DNA of 64,000 bases from Streptomyces sp. LHD-70. Lineage in GTDB: Bacteria > Actinomycetota > Actinomycetes > Streptomycetales > Streptomycetaceae. Made by a program: the position numbers and the translations under genes. Below are positions 28,036-36,992 of the stretch, in pieces (within the stretch, counting starts at the first letter, position 1; the number at the start of each line of letters is the position of its first letter). Below the pieces are notes generated by a model. That model did no database searches. It saw nothing but the letters and a program-made list of their open reading frames with translations, and was not told the origin of the DNA. The stretch lies in contig NZ_JAVIFW010000006.1 in assembly GCF_031157275.1 (NCBI RefSeq), positions 1 to 64,000 of the forward strand, written 5' to 3'.

Positions 28036-29004
28036 TCAGCTCAGCGCGCGCCCGTACGCCCGCAGGGTGCGCAGGGCGTCGATCGTCACGACCGGGCGCC
28101 ACTCCAGGGCCGAACCGGGCGCCCACAGGCGCCAGTTGACCGGCCAGCCGCCGTCGTCCTGCTGCTCGCTCCCCAGGTGGTCCAGGGAGCGGCCCAGTTC
28201 CTCGTCGGTGAACCAGGCGCGGGCCAGGGACTCCGGCACGCGCGCGTAGTCGTGCGGGAAGTGGTGCTCGCCCGGGGCGTAGCCCGGTGCCACCGGGTAC
28301 GTGTCGCGCTGCCGTGGATCGAGCACCGCGAGCCGCTGCTCCCGTACGAGCCGGCCGAGGCGGTCCGCGGCGGCCTGCGCGCGGGAGCGGTCGGGCGCCC
28401 CGTCGAGGAAGGCCACCGCGGCCTGGATCTCGTACGGGTGGGACGTGGTGAGCGACTCGACGGCGGTCCAGCAGTAGTCCGTGGCGCGGAACAGCCAGGC
28501 GTGCCACACCTCGTTGCGGTGCAGCAGGCCGACCACGGGGCCGGTGGCGAGCAGGTCGCTGGGCGGGTCGTCCACGACCGGCACGAACGGCGCCACGGGA
28601 TAGCCGCGCTGGCTCGGGTGGATCGCGGGCAGGGCGCCGTCCGGCGTGGACAGCTCCGACAGGTGGCCGCACACCCGCTCCACGCGCCGGCCGCCGCAGC
28701 GCCCGATCGAGTCGAGTACGCGCAGGGCGTGCGCGGTGTGCAGCGGCTGGCTCACCGGGCCCCGCAGATCGGGCTCCAGGGCGTGGCCGTACCCGCCGTC
28801 CTGGGTGCGGTACGCGGAGAGCGCCTCCTCGACGGCGTCGGCGGAGCCGCCGAGGAAGTGGTGGGCGAACCTGCGCTGTTCGAGCACCCGCGCGGTGAGC
28901 CACACGAAGCGCTCGGCGCGGGCGAGCCGGGAGGGCCGAGCCAGCGCGGGGCGCGGAAGGCGCGCGGCCGCATCGGGCGTACCGGATGCTACGGATTCAG
29001 CCAT
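28036..29004 (-). CDS. hypothetical protein with terpene-cyclase-like toroid repeats
   Basis: The 322-residue protein is not assigned. It contains motifs like the QW repeats of the squalene cyclase/prenyltransferase alpha-toroid fold: RTQDGGYGHALEPDL near residue 66 and EQQDDGGWPVNW near the C-terminus. The DxDD catalytic motif of cyclases is absent. No signal peptide or membrane segment is seen, so it is probably cytosolic. It stands alone, convergent with azlCD. A fold-based annotation is all I can support. Confidence 0.55.
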   Translation of the reverse strand: MAESVASGTPDAAARLPRPALARPSRLARAERFVWLTARVLEQRRFAHHFLGGSADAVEEALSAYRTQDGGYGHALEPDLRGPVSQPLHTAHALRVLDSIGRCGGRRVERVCGHLSELSTPDGALPAIHPSQRGYPVAPFVPVVDDPPSDLLATGPVVGLLHRNEVWHAWLFRATDYCWTAVESLTTSHPYEIQAAVAFLDGAPDRSRAQAAADRLGRLVREQRLAVLDPRQRDTYPVAPGYAPGEHHFPHDYARVPESLARAWFTDEELGRSLDHLGSEQQDDGGWPVNWRLWAPGSALEWRPVVTIDALRTLRAYGRALS

Positions 29005-29448
29005 GCCCTGAACCGTAGGGCGGCGGACGGCACCGTACGGCCGCTCCGGGCGCGGCCCACTCTCAGGGGCGGGACACCGGGGTCATGCGGTTGACGGCCT
29101 CGTGGGTCCGAAGAGGGCGCTGACCTGTGAAAGTCTTTCCTGTGGCGCCTCGTTCCGGACTGTTGTGCGGAAGGCGGTGGCCCGCCGTGTCCTGCCCGTG
29201 CGCATCCCCGTACGGCTCCGTGCTCTCGCGAAAACGGCCACCACGCGCGCGTACGGCGGGAGTCGGGCGTTCGGATTCAGCCGGTGGACGAGGACCGTCA
29301 GGCTCGCGAGGGCGAGGCTGCCACTGCGAGGTCGACCCGTGCCGGGGGATGAATCCGGCCGATTCCCCTCCCGGGGTGAACCGGTTGCGGGGAGCTGTCC
29401 GTGATCACAGAGGACAGCTTTGTTCCGCTCCACATTACGGGGAAGATC
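29005..29448 (+). other. 444-bp region without a recognised gene
   Basis: This stretch separates the minus-strand toroid protein from the plus-strand LamG protein and so should hold both promoters. Short frames occur but lack a ribosome site or coding-like codon use. TTGACG occurs at 29091 without a convincing -10 partner. I see no RNA gene or long repeat. Confidence 0.4.
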
Positions 29449-30228
29449 ATGACGCGTAGATGGTCGCTCATTTCCTTGATCGCCGTGCTGGCCGCAGCAC
29501 TGGCTTTCGTCGTCGTCCAGGTCGTGACCTGGGACTCGACCGACGAAGAGGCCTCAGGCCGCGGAAAGCCCGGCCCGTCGAAGGGCGGTGGCGGCGACGG
29601 CTCCGCATCGCTGCGAGGGGACGGCTGGTGGCCGCTGCACGGGTCGGGAACGGCCCGTGCCGGTGAGCGCGACGCCGTGGTCAACGGCCGTGCGCAGTGG
29701 GCGCAGGACGGCCCGAACGGCGGCGCGCTCAGCCTGGCGGGCATCGACGGTTTCGCCGACATCGGGACGCCGGTCATCGACACGGCCAAGAAGGACTACT
29801 CGGTCGCCGCCCGGGTGCGGCTCGCCACGGACCAGGGCTTCCGCACGGCCGTCTCCCAGGACGGACCGGGGATCAGCACCTTCTTCCTCCAGTACTCCGC
29901 GTCCGACGAGCGGTTCGCCTTCAGCTTCCCGGGCGCCCGGACACTCGCCGAGAAGACCGGCAAGCCGGAGACGGGCCGCTGGTACCACCTCGTCGGCACC
30001 TACAGCCAGGACGAGAAGACGATGAGGATCTACGTCGACGGAGCACTGGCCGGTGAGCGGAAGGCGTCCGCGCAGCCCAGGAAGCCGGGCAGCCTCGTGA
30101 TCGGGCGCGCCAAGAGCGGCGGACGTCCGGTCGACTTCTGGAAGGGCGACATCGCCGATGTGCACGTCTACGAAAGGGAGTTGACCGCGGACGAGGTCTC
30201 CTCCCTCGCGTCCGGGGAACCGCAGTGA
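29449..30228 (+). CDS. membrane-anchored LamG/concanavalin-like protein
   Basis: The 259-residue product has an N-terminal membrane anchor or uncleaved signal (about 6-28, LISLIAVLAAALAFVVVQV), a Gly/Ser-rich linker, and a LamG-like jelly-roll domain (about 60-255). That domain shows YSVAARVRL, GRWYHLVGTYSQ, MRIYVDGALAGE and an IADVHVYERELTADEV end typical of the family. It should be displayed outside the membrane and bind carbohydrate or another surface ligand. ATG 29449 is used because GGGGAAG precedes it by about 5 bases. A GTG at 29401 is possible but would put 16 polar residues before the anchor. Its link with the secretion-like genes downstream is positional only. Confidence 0.7.
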   Translation: MTRRWSLISLIAVLAAALAFVVVQVVTWDSTDEEASGRGKPGPSKGGGGDGSASLRGDGWWPLHGSGTARAGERDAVVNGRAQWAQDGPNGGALSLAGIDGFADIGTPVIDTAKKDYSVAARVRLATDQGFRTAVSQDGPGISTFFLQYSASDERFAFSFPGARTLAEKTGKPETGRWYHLVGTYSQDEKTMRIYVDGALAGERKASAQPRKPGSLVIGRAKSGGRPVDFWKGDIADVHVYERELTADEVSSLASGEPQ

Positions 30229-30582
30229 CCGCGGACCTAGGGCCCGTCTCCCCGGCCCTACGGCCTGTCTCCCCGGCCCAAGGGCCTGCCTGTTCGGGCC
30301 CGTTCGGAGACGAGCAGGCCCAGAGCGGGCGCCGAGGGACGGGGAAACGGGCGCCTCACAGCAGACCGTCAGGCCCTGACCAGGGGCGACAGCGGGAACC
30401 ACAGCTTCCGTGCGGGCGATTCCGGTCGAAATAAGCACACCCGCGGGCCCGTTCGGGCCCCCACGACACCGGTAGAAATGACCCACGGTATCCGCGTCCG
30501 ATCGTGCCGCCACGCGCTCGGTCCTGCCACCGCCGGCCGTTTTCCGTCACCCCTCACAGAGCGACCGGAGAGGAACAGGCCC
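30229..30582 (+). other. 354-bp intergenic region with GC-rich inverted repeats
   Basis: Two direct copies of a CCTGTCTCCCCGGCCC-like unit lie near 30245-30280. GGGCCTGC (30282-30289) can pair with GCAGGCCC (30314-30321) as a possible terminator of the LamG gene. A second short hairpin, GGGCCC-GTTC-GGGCCC, lies near 30445-30460. No open frame with coding character is seen. Confidence 0.5.
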
Positions 30583-31221
30583 TTGTCGGCCAGGTTTTCA
30601 CCCGAAGACCGCATCCCCCGCCAGGCCCGGGGGAGCGCCCTGCCTGACCAGCCCACCGACACCGCACCACCCCGCGCCGACAGACTCGGGCAAGAGGAGT
30701 TCCTGAGAGTCTTCTACCACTGCCACGGAAGCGAGTTGCTGCGGTTCGCCGCACGCCTCGAAGGCGACTGGCACCGCGCCGAGGACGTCCTGCAAGAGCT
30801 CGCGATCCGTGCCTGGCGCCACGCGCCCGAGCTCGGCGGCGGCAGCGACTCCATGCGTCCCTGGCTGTTCACCGTGCTGCGCAACCTCGTCATAGACGGG
30901 CACCGGGCCCGCCAGGCCCGGCCACCGGAGACCGACGACCCGGAACTCACCCAGCTCCCGGTCTCCGACGAGGTCGACCGCGTCCTGACCGCCCACGTAC
31001 TGGTGGAGGCGCTGCGGGACCTCCCTCCGCTCCACCGTGAAGTCCTCCTGCACGTGCACTACATGGGCCGGAGCGTGACCCAGACGGCCGCCGTGCTCGG
31101 CGTGCCTCCCGGAACCGTCAAGTCGCGCACGTACTACGCGGCCCGTGCTCTGCGGCGTGCGCTGACCGATCGCGGACTGGACGTCCACGAAGTGCGGGAG
31201 GCGGGCCGGAACGCCGCGTGA
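30583..31221 (+). CDS. ECF-type RNA polymerase sigma factor
   Basis: The 212-residue protein has sigma region 2 (about 45-110, with HRAEDVLQELAIRAWRHAPE and RPWLFTVLRNLVIDGHRA) and region 4 (about 145-200, with LPPLHREVLLHVHYMGRS and GVPPGTVKSRTYYAARAL). It lacks regions 1 and 3, as expected for ECF sigma factors. No anti-sigma factor gene is adjacent: the next gene is convergent. The TTG start at 30583 is proposed because GGAGAGGA lies 8 bases upstream. An in-frame ATG at 30478 has no ribosome site. It may control the neighbouring secretion-like block, but the sequence does not prove this. Confidence 0.78.
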   Translation: MSARFSPEDRIPRQARGSALPDQPTDTAPPRADRLGQEEFLRVFYHCHGSELLRFAARLEGDWHRAEDVLQELAIRAWRHAPELGGGSDSMRPWLFTVLRNLVIDGHRARQARPPETDDPELTQLPVSDEVDRVLTAHVLVEALRDLPPLHREVLLHVHYMGRSVTQTAAVLGVPPGTVKSRTYYAARALRRALTDRGLDVHEVREAGRNAA

Positions 31222-31224
31222 GCC

Positions 31225-32169
31225 TCATCCGAGAATCCCGGCGTGCCGGTCGATCAGGAGACCGAGCGGGCCGGTGTCGAGGGTGCCGTCGGCACCGGCC
31301 CGCCAGCGCCACGCGGCGGGCGCCTCGCCCAGGACGAGCACCGCGTCGCCGGGCCGCAGTGCGTCCAACGCGCCCTCCCGACGGGGGAGTTGGGAGGCCT
31401 CCACCAGGAAGAGGTGCGGCGCGTCCCCCTCCACGGCCACCTGACTGCGGCCCTCGATCAGCCGGAAGATCTGGGTGACGTCGGAGGCGGCACCGCCCGA
31501 CGGGGCCACGGGCGCCCCCGCGGTTCGGGCGAGGGCCTCCTCCACGCTGGCCGCCGTGTACAGCCGCGACGAGCGCAGCGCGGCACCGTTCAGGGTCTCG
31601 TCCGTGGCCAGGGACCCCACCAGGGTGACCTCGGCCAGGCCGCCCACCGGGCCGGTCAGCACCTCGGTGACGACGGCCCGCGCCCATCGGCGTACGTCCT
31701 CGTCCGGGCCCGCCACGGAGACGGACGGCGTGGCCCGGGAGAGGTCGACGAGCGCCCGGTCGGGCCCGACCGTCCCCACCGTGACGGTCAGCGCGTACGG
31801 GAGTGCCGGTTCGCCCTCGGGACCGGGCCGCTCCAGTGCCTCCCGGGTGGCGGTCCAGCGTTCGCCGGACTCGTCGGCCGTCCACGGCTCGGGCGTGCCG
31901 TCCTCCGTGCCGGCGAGCAGCAGGTCGAGCTTCTCCCCCGAGTAGAGGACGCCGTACAGATCGGGTAGGGCCCGGCCCGAGCGCAGGCATTCGCCGGTCA
32001 GGCGGCGCAGTCCCGCGTCGATGACGTCGAGCGCCTCCCGGTCCAGGACGGCGGGACCGGCCGTGGCGGGCCTCGGCGGGCGGTTCCGCTTCTCGGTGAC
32101 GATCAGCGCGGCCACCGCGCCGATCAGCGCCAGCCCCAGCAGAACTGCCAGAGCGACGTACCAGATCAT
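31225..32169 (-). CDS. single-pass membrane protein of the type VII-like block
   Basis: The 314-residue product starts with one transmembrane helix (about 3-25, YVALAVLLGLALIGAVAALIV) followed by a basic stretch and a soluble domain that should face the cytosol. The soluble part, with ALVDLSRATPSVSV, RRWARAVVTEVLTGP and VTLVGSLATDE, resembles the middle domain of large LysM/BTAD membrane proteins in Streptomyces, whose function is unknown to me. AGGAG lies about 8 bases before the ATG. It is divergent from the EssC-like gene and shares its control region, which suggests a common function. It ends only 3 bp from the convergent sigma gene. Confidence 0.6.
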   Translation of the reverse strand: MIWYVALAVLLGLALIGAVAALIVTEKRNRPPRPATAGPAVLDREALDVIDAGLRRLTGECLRSGRALPDLYGVLYSGEKLDLLLAGTEDGTPEPWTADESGERWTATREALERPGPEGEPALPYALTVTVGTVGPDRALVDLSRATPSVSVAGPDEDVRRWARAVVTEVLTGPVGGLAEVTLVGSLATDETLNGAALRSSRLYTAASVEEALARTAGAPVAPSGGAASDVTQIFRLIEGRSQVAVEGDAPHLFLVEASQLPRREGALDALRPGDAVLVLGEAPAAWRWRAGADGTLDTGPLGLLIDRHAGILG

Positions 32170-32490
32170 CTTCTGACTCCTTGTCGGGACGCCTCGGCAC
32201 CGGAAACCGGGGCGGTCGGTGACGGGACGCGCGCCACGGCCGCGGCGCGCACTCCCATGGGCACTACGGGCGGTGGCGGCGGATGGTTCACACTCGGCGG
32301 CGTTCGTTCCGCCGCGTCGTGTGCGCCGCTGTGTCGTGTGCGCCCTCGTGTCGTGCGCGCTGCCGTGTCGTCTGTGCCGGGCGCGCGGTGTGAACCGTCC
32401 GGGCTCCGGGTCCGTAGTCACAAAGGGCCCGGTACCCGCTGTGCGGTGCTTCTGCGGTCCCCGCAATCACGCCCAGCTGGAGGACGTCCT
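32170..32490. other. divergent control region with GTGTCGTGTGCGC-like repeats
   Basis: This 321-bp stretch separates the minus-strand membrane protein from the plus-strand EssC-like gene. Around 32310-32390 a GTGTCGTGTGCGC motif recurs several times with small changes. No consensus promoter is obvious. The EssC-like frame stays open into this region but lacks coding features before 32491. Confidence 0.45.
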
Positions 32491-35400
32491 GTGTCGTTGA
32501 TGTTGACCGTGGTCGAGGGAGGCGGTGACGCGTTCGACGTCCACCTCGACGCCGACCCCGACACCCCCGTGGGTGCTGTCGCCCGGACGCTGGCCGAGGC
32601 CGGCGGCGTCGCGCTGCCGCCGGACGGGTCGGGGTTGTACGTGGACGGCCGGCTGCTGCCCGCCGACCTGCTGCTGCGCGATGCGCCGCTGCACCACGCC
32701 GCCGTCGTGGGGCTCGGCCGGCCGGCCGCGTCCCAGTCGGCGGAGCCCGCGGGGCTCGTGGAGGTCAGCGCGGTCGGCGGGCCGGGCGCGGGCGCCGTGC
32801 ACCGACTCGACATCGGCGAGTACCGCGTCGGCCTCGCGCAGGACGGCACCCCGCAGCTGCTCCGCCAGGCTCCCGCCCGGCCGTACGCCACGCTCCAGGT
32901 CGGCCCGCGCGGACGCTGCCGTATCGTCCCGGACGGTCCGCGCGGTGCGGGGGGCTCCCAACCGGCCGCGGGGGCGCTCCAGTTGGACCGGGAGGACATC
33001 GAGGAGGACGTGACCTGGCCGACGGGCGCGCACCTGCTCGTCGGCGACTGCCTGCTCGAACTGTCGCTGCCGCAGAGCCCGGACGCGGCCCTCGAACCTT
33101 CCGAGGACGGCACGGGGCGGGACTACAACCGGCCGCCGCGCCTGCGCCCGGCAGCGGTCGACACGCGCTTCACGCTCCCGTCGCCGCCGACTCCGCCCGC
33201 CCACCGGACCCTGCCGTGGATCGCCGCGGCCGTTCCCCTGCTGATGGCCGTGGCGGGATGGCTGATCTTCCAGCGGCCGTCGATGCTGCTGTTCGGGCTG
33301 CTGTCCCCGGTGGCCGTGGTCGGCAACTACCTGATGAACCGGCGCGGCGGGCGCCAGTCGTACGCCGAGGCCGTGTCCGCGTACGAGGAGAAGAAGGAGC
33401 GCATCGAGGGCGACGCGCGGGCCGCCCTGGAGGCCGAGCGGACGGCTCGCCGGCGCGGCTTCCCCGATCCCGCCGAGGTCATCCTCACCGCCGTCGGCCC
33501 GCGCCGCCGCCTGTGGGAGCGCCGCACCTCGGACGCGGACTTCCTCGAACTGCGCGTCGGCACCGCCGACCAGCCCTCCGACGTCGTCCTGCTCGACCCC
33601 ACCAAGGACGAGCACCGCAGGCAGGAGCCCTGGACCGCCCTCGACGTCCCGGTCACCGTGCCGCTGCGCGAGCACCACGTCCTCGGCATCGCCGGATCGG
33701 GGCCGGCCGCGCACGCGGTGGCGCGCTGGGCCGTCGCCCAGGCCGCCGTCCTGCACAGCCCGCGCGACCTGCAGATCCATCTGCTCCTCGCGGCCAGCTC
33801 GGAGCGCGAACGCTGGGCCTGGATGCGCTGGCTGCCGCACGTACGGAAGAAGTCCGGTGACACCCTGGCCAGCATCGGGTCGGGAACCGAGACGTCCGCC
33901 CGCCGGATCGCGGAGCTCACGGCGCTGATCGCGGAGCGCCGCACGCAGCACGACAAGCGGAACCCGGTCGACGGCCCCGACGTGCTCGTCGTGCTCGACG
34001 GCGCCCGGCGACTGCGCTCACTGCCCGGCGTCGTGCAGATCCTGCGCGACGGGCCCGCCGTAGGCGTCCGCGCGATCTGCCTCGACGCCGAGGAACGGCT
34101 GCTGCCCGAGGAGTGCCAGGCCGTAGTCGCCGAGGAGCCCGGCGGCACGCTGCGCGCGGGCCGCTCCGGTGCGGGCACGGTCACCGGCATCCGGCCCGAC
34201 CTGGTCTCGCTCGACTGGTGCCGCTCCCTTGCCCGCGCCCTGGGCCCGCTGCGCGACCCGGGCGGCTCGGACGAGGAGGCCGCCGTACTCCCGGGCTCCG
34301 CACGCCTGTTGGACGTGCTGTCCCTCGACCCGCCGCAGGCCCATGACATCCGCGCCCGTTGGCAGGCCGGCGGGCGCTCCACCCGTGCCGCGGTCGGCGT
34401 CTCCCTCGACGGGCCGTTCTACCTCGACCTGCGCAGGGACGGACCGCACGGCCTGGTGGCCGGAACCACGGGCTCCGGCAAGTCCGAGCTCCTGCAGACG
34501 CTCGTGGCGTCCCTCGCCGTGGCGAACCGGCCGGACGCGATGACGTTCGTCCTCGTCGACTACAAGGGCGGCTCCGCGTTCAAGGATTGCGTGCGCCTTC
34601 CGCACACCGTCGGCATGGTGACCGACCTGGACGCCCATCTCGTCGAACGTGCCCTGGTGTCCCTCACGGCGGAACTCACCCGCCGCGAGCACATCCTCGC
34701 CCAGGCGGGCGCCAAGGACATCGAGGACTACGTGGACCTCCTGGAGCGGGAGCCGGGCGCGGGCCGTCCGCCGATGCCCCGACTCCTCATCGTCATCGAC
34801 GAGTTCGCGTCGATGGTGCGGGACCTGCCCGACTTCGTGAAGGGCCTGGTCAACATCGCGCAGCGCGGACGCAGCCTCGGCATCCACCTGATCCTCGCCA
34901 CGCAGCGGCCCAGCGGCGTCGTCTCCTCCGAGATCCGCGCGAACACCAACCTCCGGATCGCGCTGCGCGTGACGGACACCGGCGAGAGCCAGGACGTCCT
35001 CAACTCCCCTGACGCGGCCGGGATTTCGCAGAGCACCCCGGGACGCGCCTACGTGCGGCTCGGCCAGACCTCCCTCGTACCGTTCCAGGCCGGGCGGGTC
35101 GGCGGCCGCAGGCCCGGCGCCTCCGCGTCCGCGCTCCCGGAGCCCCGGGCCGTCGTCGTCGGCTGGGACCAGCTCGGCGAGCCGCTGCCGCCGCGGCCCC
35201 GTCGTGCCGTGCGCGGGGGAGGCGACGTCGAGACCGACCTCACCGACCTGGTCGAGGCCATCCGCGGCGCCGACCACGAACTCGGCATCCCCGCACAGCA
35301 CAGCCCCTGGCTGCCGCCACTGCCGCTGCGCCTGGTCGCCCACGACCTTCCGGCCGCGCCAGCCGCCGCCGGCTACGACCTCGCGCCGGTCGCGTACGGC

Positions 35401-36903
35401 GTCGTGGACCTGCCCGCCGAGCAGGCGCGCCGCCCGCTGGTGATCGACCCGGCCACCCTGGGGCATCTGCATGTCGTCGGCTCCCCGCGCCAGGGCAGGT
35501 CGCAGACGCTGCGCACCATCGCCGGCTCCCTGGCCCGCGCCCACTCCCCGGCCCAGCTGCACATGTACGGCATCGACTGCGGCAACGGCGCGCTGCTCGC
35601 CATGGAGGGACTGCCGCACTGCGGCGCCGTCACCCAGCGCACCCAGCCCGACCGGGTGGCCCGGCTCCTGGCCCGGCTCACGGCGGAACTCGGCCGCCGC
35701 CAGGAACTCCTCGCCGCCCGCGGCAGCGCCGACCTGCCCGAACTCCGGCGCGCCCTGCCGGAGGACGAACGGCCCCCGCACATCGTGGTGTTCCTCGACC
35801 GCTGGGAGGTCTTCGACAAGACGCTCGGCGAGTACGACGCGGGCAACCTCCTGAACGGGATGCTCTCCCTGCTCAGGGACGGCGCCAGCGCAGGCATCCA
35901 CCTGATCATGAGCGGCGACCGCGCGCTGTTCTCCAGCCGCGTCGGCAACTCCACCGAGGACAAGCTGGTCCTCAAGCTCAACGACAAGTCCGAGTACGGC
36001 CTGATCGGCGTGACCCAGCGCAAGGTGCCCGACGAGATCCCGCCGGGCCGGGCGCTGCGCGCCGCCGACAAGGCCGAGGTGCAGATCGCACTGCTCACCG
36101 AGGATCCCGGAGGCCAGGCGCAGGCCGCCGCACTCCAGGAGATCGCGGCCATGTGCCGGGAGCGGGCCGCCGCCCTGCCGGCCCGCACGCGCCCGTTCCG
36201 CGTCGACATGCTGCCGGACCGGATCGGCTACGACGAGGCCATGGCGTACGTGCACGAGCCGCGGCCGCGCCGGGCGCTCGCCGGTGTTGGCGGCGACGAA
36301 CTGACCGCCCACGGACCGGACTTCTCCCTGACGCCGACCTTCCTCGTCGCGGGCCCGGCCCGCTCGGGACGCAGTACCGTGCTTGCGACCCTTGCGCTGT
36401 CCCTGCTGTCCGCGGGGACCTCCGTCGTGATCGGGGCGCCCGCCCGCTCCCCGCTGCGTGACCTCGCCGGGCGGCCCGGTGTGCTCGCCGTGTTCGACGA
36501 GGCGGACATCGCGCCGGACGCCTTGGAGACGGCGCTCGCCTCGGCACCGGACGGGGCCGTGGTACTCCTCGACGACGCCGATCTGCTGCTGAAGACCAAG
36601 GCGGAAGCGGTCCTCACCCAGATCGCCAAGACGGGCGCGGAGACCGGCCGCGGCCTGGTCGTCGCGGGGCAGACCGACCGGCTCTCGTCCGGGTTCTCCG
36701 GCTGGCACGCGGAGGCCCGCCGGAACCGGTGCGGTCTGCTCCTGAAGCCGCAGAACATGAGCGACGGCGAGCTGATCGGCGTCAAGGTGCCCCGCAGCCG
36801 CCTGGGCGCGGCCCGTACGGGAAGGGCGATCCTGCATCTCGCGGACGGGGTGCTGCGGACGGTGCAGGTGCCGGAGACGGCGCTCGGTCCCGACGTGAAC
36901 TGA
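32491..36903 (+). CDS. EssC/EccC-like FtsK-SpoIIIE ATPase of a type VII-like secretion system
   Basis: The 1470-residue protein has two N-terminal FHA-like beta domains (about 1-85 and 90-195), two membrane helices (about 241-283), and three FtsK/SpoIIIE ATPase domains. The first has an intact Walker A (GTTGSGKSE at 658) and Walker B (LLIVIDEFASMV). The second and third are degenerate, with Arg in place of the P-loop Lys (GSPRQGRSQ at 997, GPARSGRST at 1288). Fused FHA-like domains, two helices and three ATPases are the plan of firmicute EssC, the motor of type VIIb secretion, more than of mycobacterial EccCa/EccCb. Two WXG100-size proteins and a candidate substrate lie 2-3 kb downstream on the other strand. 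GTG 32491 is chosen for its GGAGG 7 bases upstream. Confidence 0.85.
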   Translation: MSLMLTVVEGGGDAFDVHLDADPDTPVGAVARTLAEAGGVALPPDGSGLYVDGRLLPADLLLRDAPLHHAAVVGLGRPAASQSAEPAGLVEVSAVGGPGAGAVHRLDIGEYRVGLAQDGTPQLLRQAPARPYATLQVGPRGRCRIVPDGPRGAGGSQPAAGALQLDREDIEEDVTWPTGAHLLVGDCLLELSLPQSPDAALEPSEDGTGRDYNRPPRLRPAAVDTRFTLPSPPTPPAHRTLPWIAAAVPLLMAVAGWLIFQRPSMLLFGLLSPVAVVGNYLMNRRGGRQSYAEAVSAYEEKKERIEGDARAALEAERTARRRGFPDPAEVILTAVGPRRRLWERRTSDADFLELRVGTADQPSDVVLLDPTKDEHRRQEPWTALDVPVTVPLREHHVLGIAGSGPAAHAVARWAVAQAAVLHSPRDLQIHLLLAASSERERWAWMRWLPHVRKKSGDTLASIGSGTETSARRIAELTALIAERRTQHDKRNPVDGPDVLVVLDGARRLRSLPGVVQILRDGPAVGVRAICLDAEERLLPEECQAVVAEEPGGTLRAGRSGAGTVTGIRPDLVSLDWCRSLARALGPLRDPGGSDEEAAVLPGSARLLDVLSLDPPQAHDIRARWQAGGRSTRAAVGVSLDGPFYLDLRRDGPHGLVAGTTGSGKSELLQTLVASLAVANRPDAMTFVLVDYKGGSAFKDCVRLPHTVGMVTDLDAHLVERALVSLTAELTRREHILAQAGAKDIEDYVDLLEREPGAGRPPMPRLLIVIDEFASMVRDLPDFVKGLVNIAQRGRSLGIHLILATQRPSGVVSSEIRANTNLRIALRVTDTGESQDVLNSPDAAGISQSTPGRAYVRLGQTSLVPFQAGRVGGRRPGASASALPEPRAVVVGWDQLGEPLPPRPRRAVRGGGDVETDLTDLVEAIRGADHELGIPAQHSPWLPPLPLRLVAHDLPAAPAAAGYDLAPVAYGVVDLPAEQARRPLVIDPATLGHLHVVGSPRQGRSQTLRTIAGSLARAHSPAQLHMYGIDCGNGALLAMEGLPHCGAVTQRTQPDRVARLLARLTAELGRRQELLAARGSADLPELRRALPEDERPPHIVVFLDRWEVFDKTLGEYDAGNLLNGMLSLLRDGASAGIHLIMSGDRALFSSRVGNSTEDKLVLKLNDKSEYGLIGVTQRKVPDEIPPGRALRAADKAEVQIALLTEDPGGQAQAAALQEIAAMCRERAAALPARTRPFRVDMLPDRIGYDEAMAYVHEPRPRRALAGVGGDELTAHGPDFSLTPTFLVAGPARSGRSTVLATLALSLLSAGTSVVIGAPARSPLRDLAGRPGVLAVFDEADIAPDALETALASAPDGAVVLLDDADLLLKTKAEAVLTQIAKTGAETGRGLVVAGQTDRLSSGFSGWHAEARRNRCGLLLKPQNMSDGELIGVKVPRSRLGAARTGRAILHLADGVLRTVQVPETALGPDVN

Positions 36904-36920
36904 CCGTTCGTACGGATGAG

Positions 36921-36954
36921 TTGAGGCCCCCGCCGACGACGGCGGGGGCCTCAA
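36921..36954. terminator. bidirectional terminator after the EssC-like gene
   Basis: TTGAGGCCCCCGCCG pairs perfectly with CGGCGGGGGCCTCAA over 15 bp with a 4-base loop. It separates the plus-strand EssC-like gene from the convergent minus-strand operon. Confidence 0.88.
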
Positions 36955-36992
36955 CGCGTGGGTGGGGCGCTGCTAAGGGGCGGGGCCCGGCC

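Noticed and set aside
29102..29404. Possible 100-codon gene before the LamG protein
   Set aside because: It has no ribosome site, its codon use is unlike the neighbours, and it ends at the likely promoter region of the LamG gene.
32257..32490. Upstream in-frame extension of the EssC-like gene
   Set aside because: The extension has no ribosome site and looks like non-coding repeats, while GTG 32491 has GGAGG at 7 bases.
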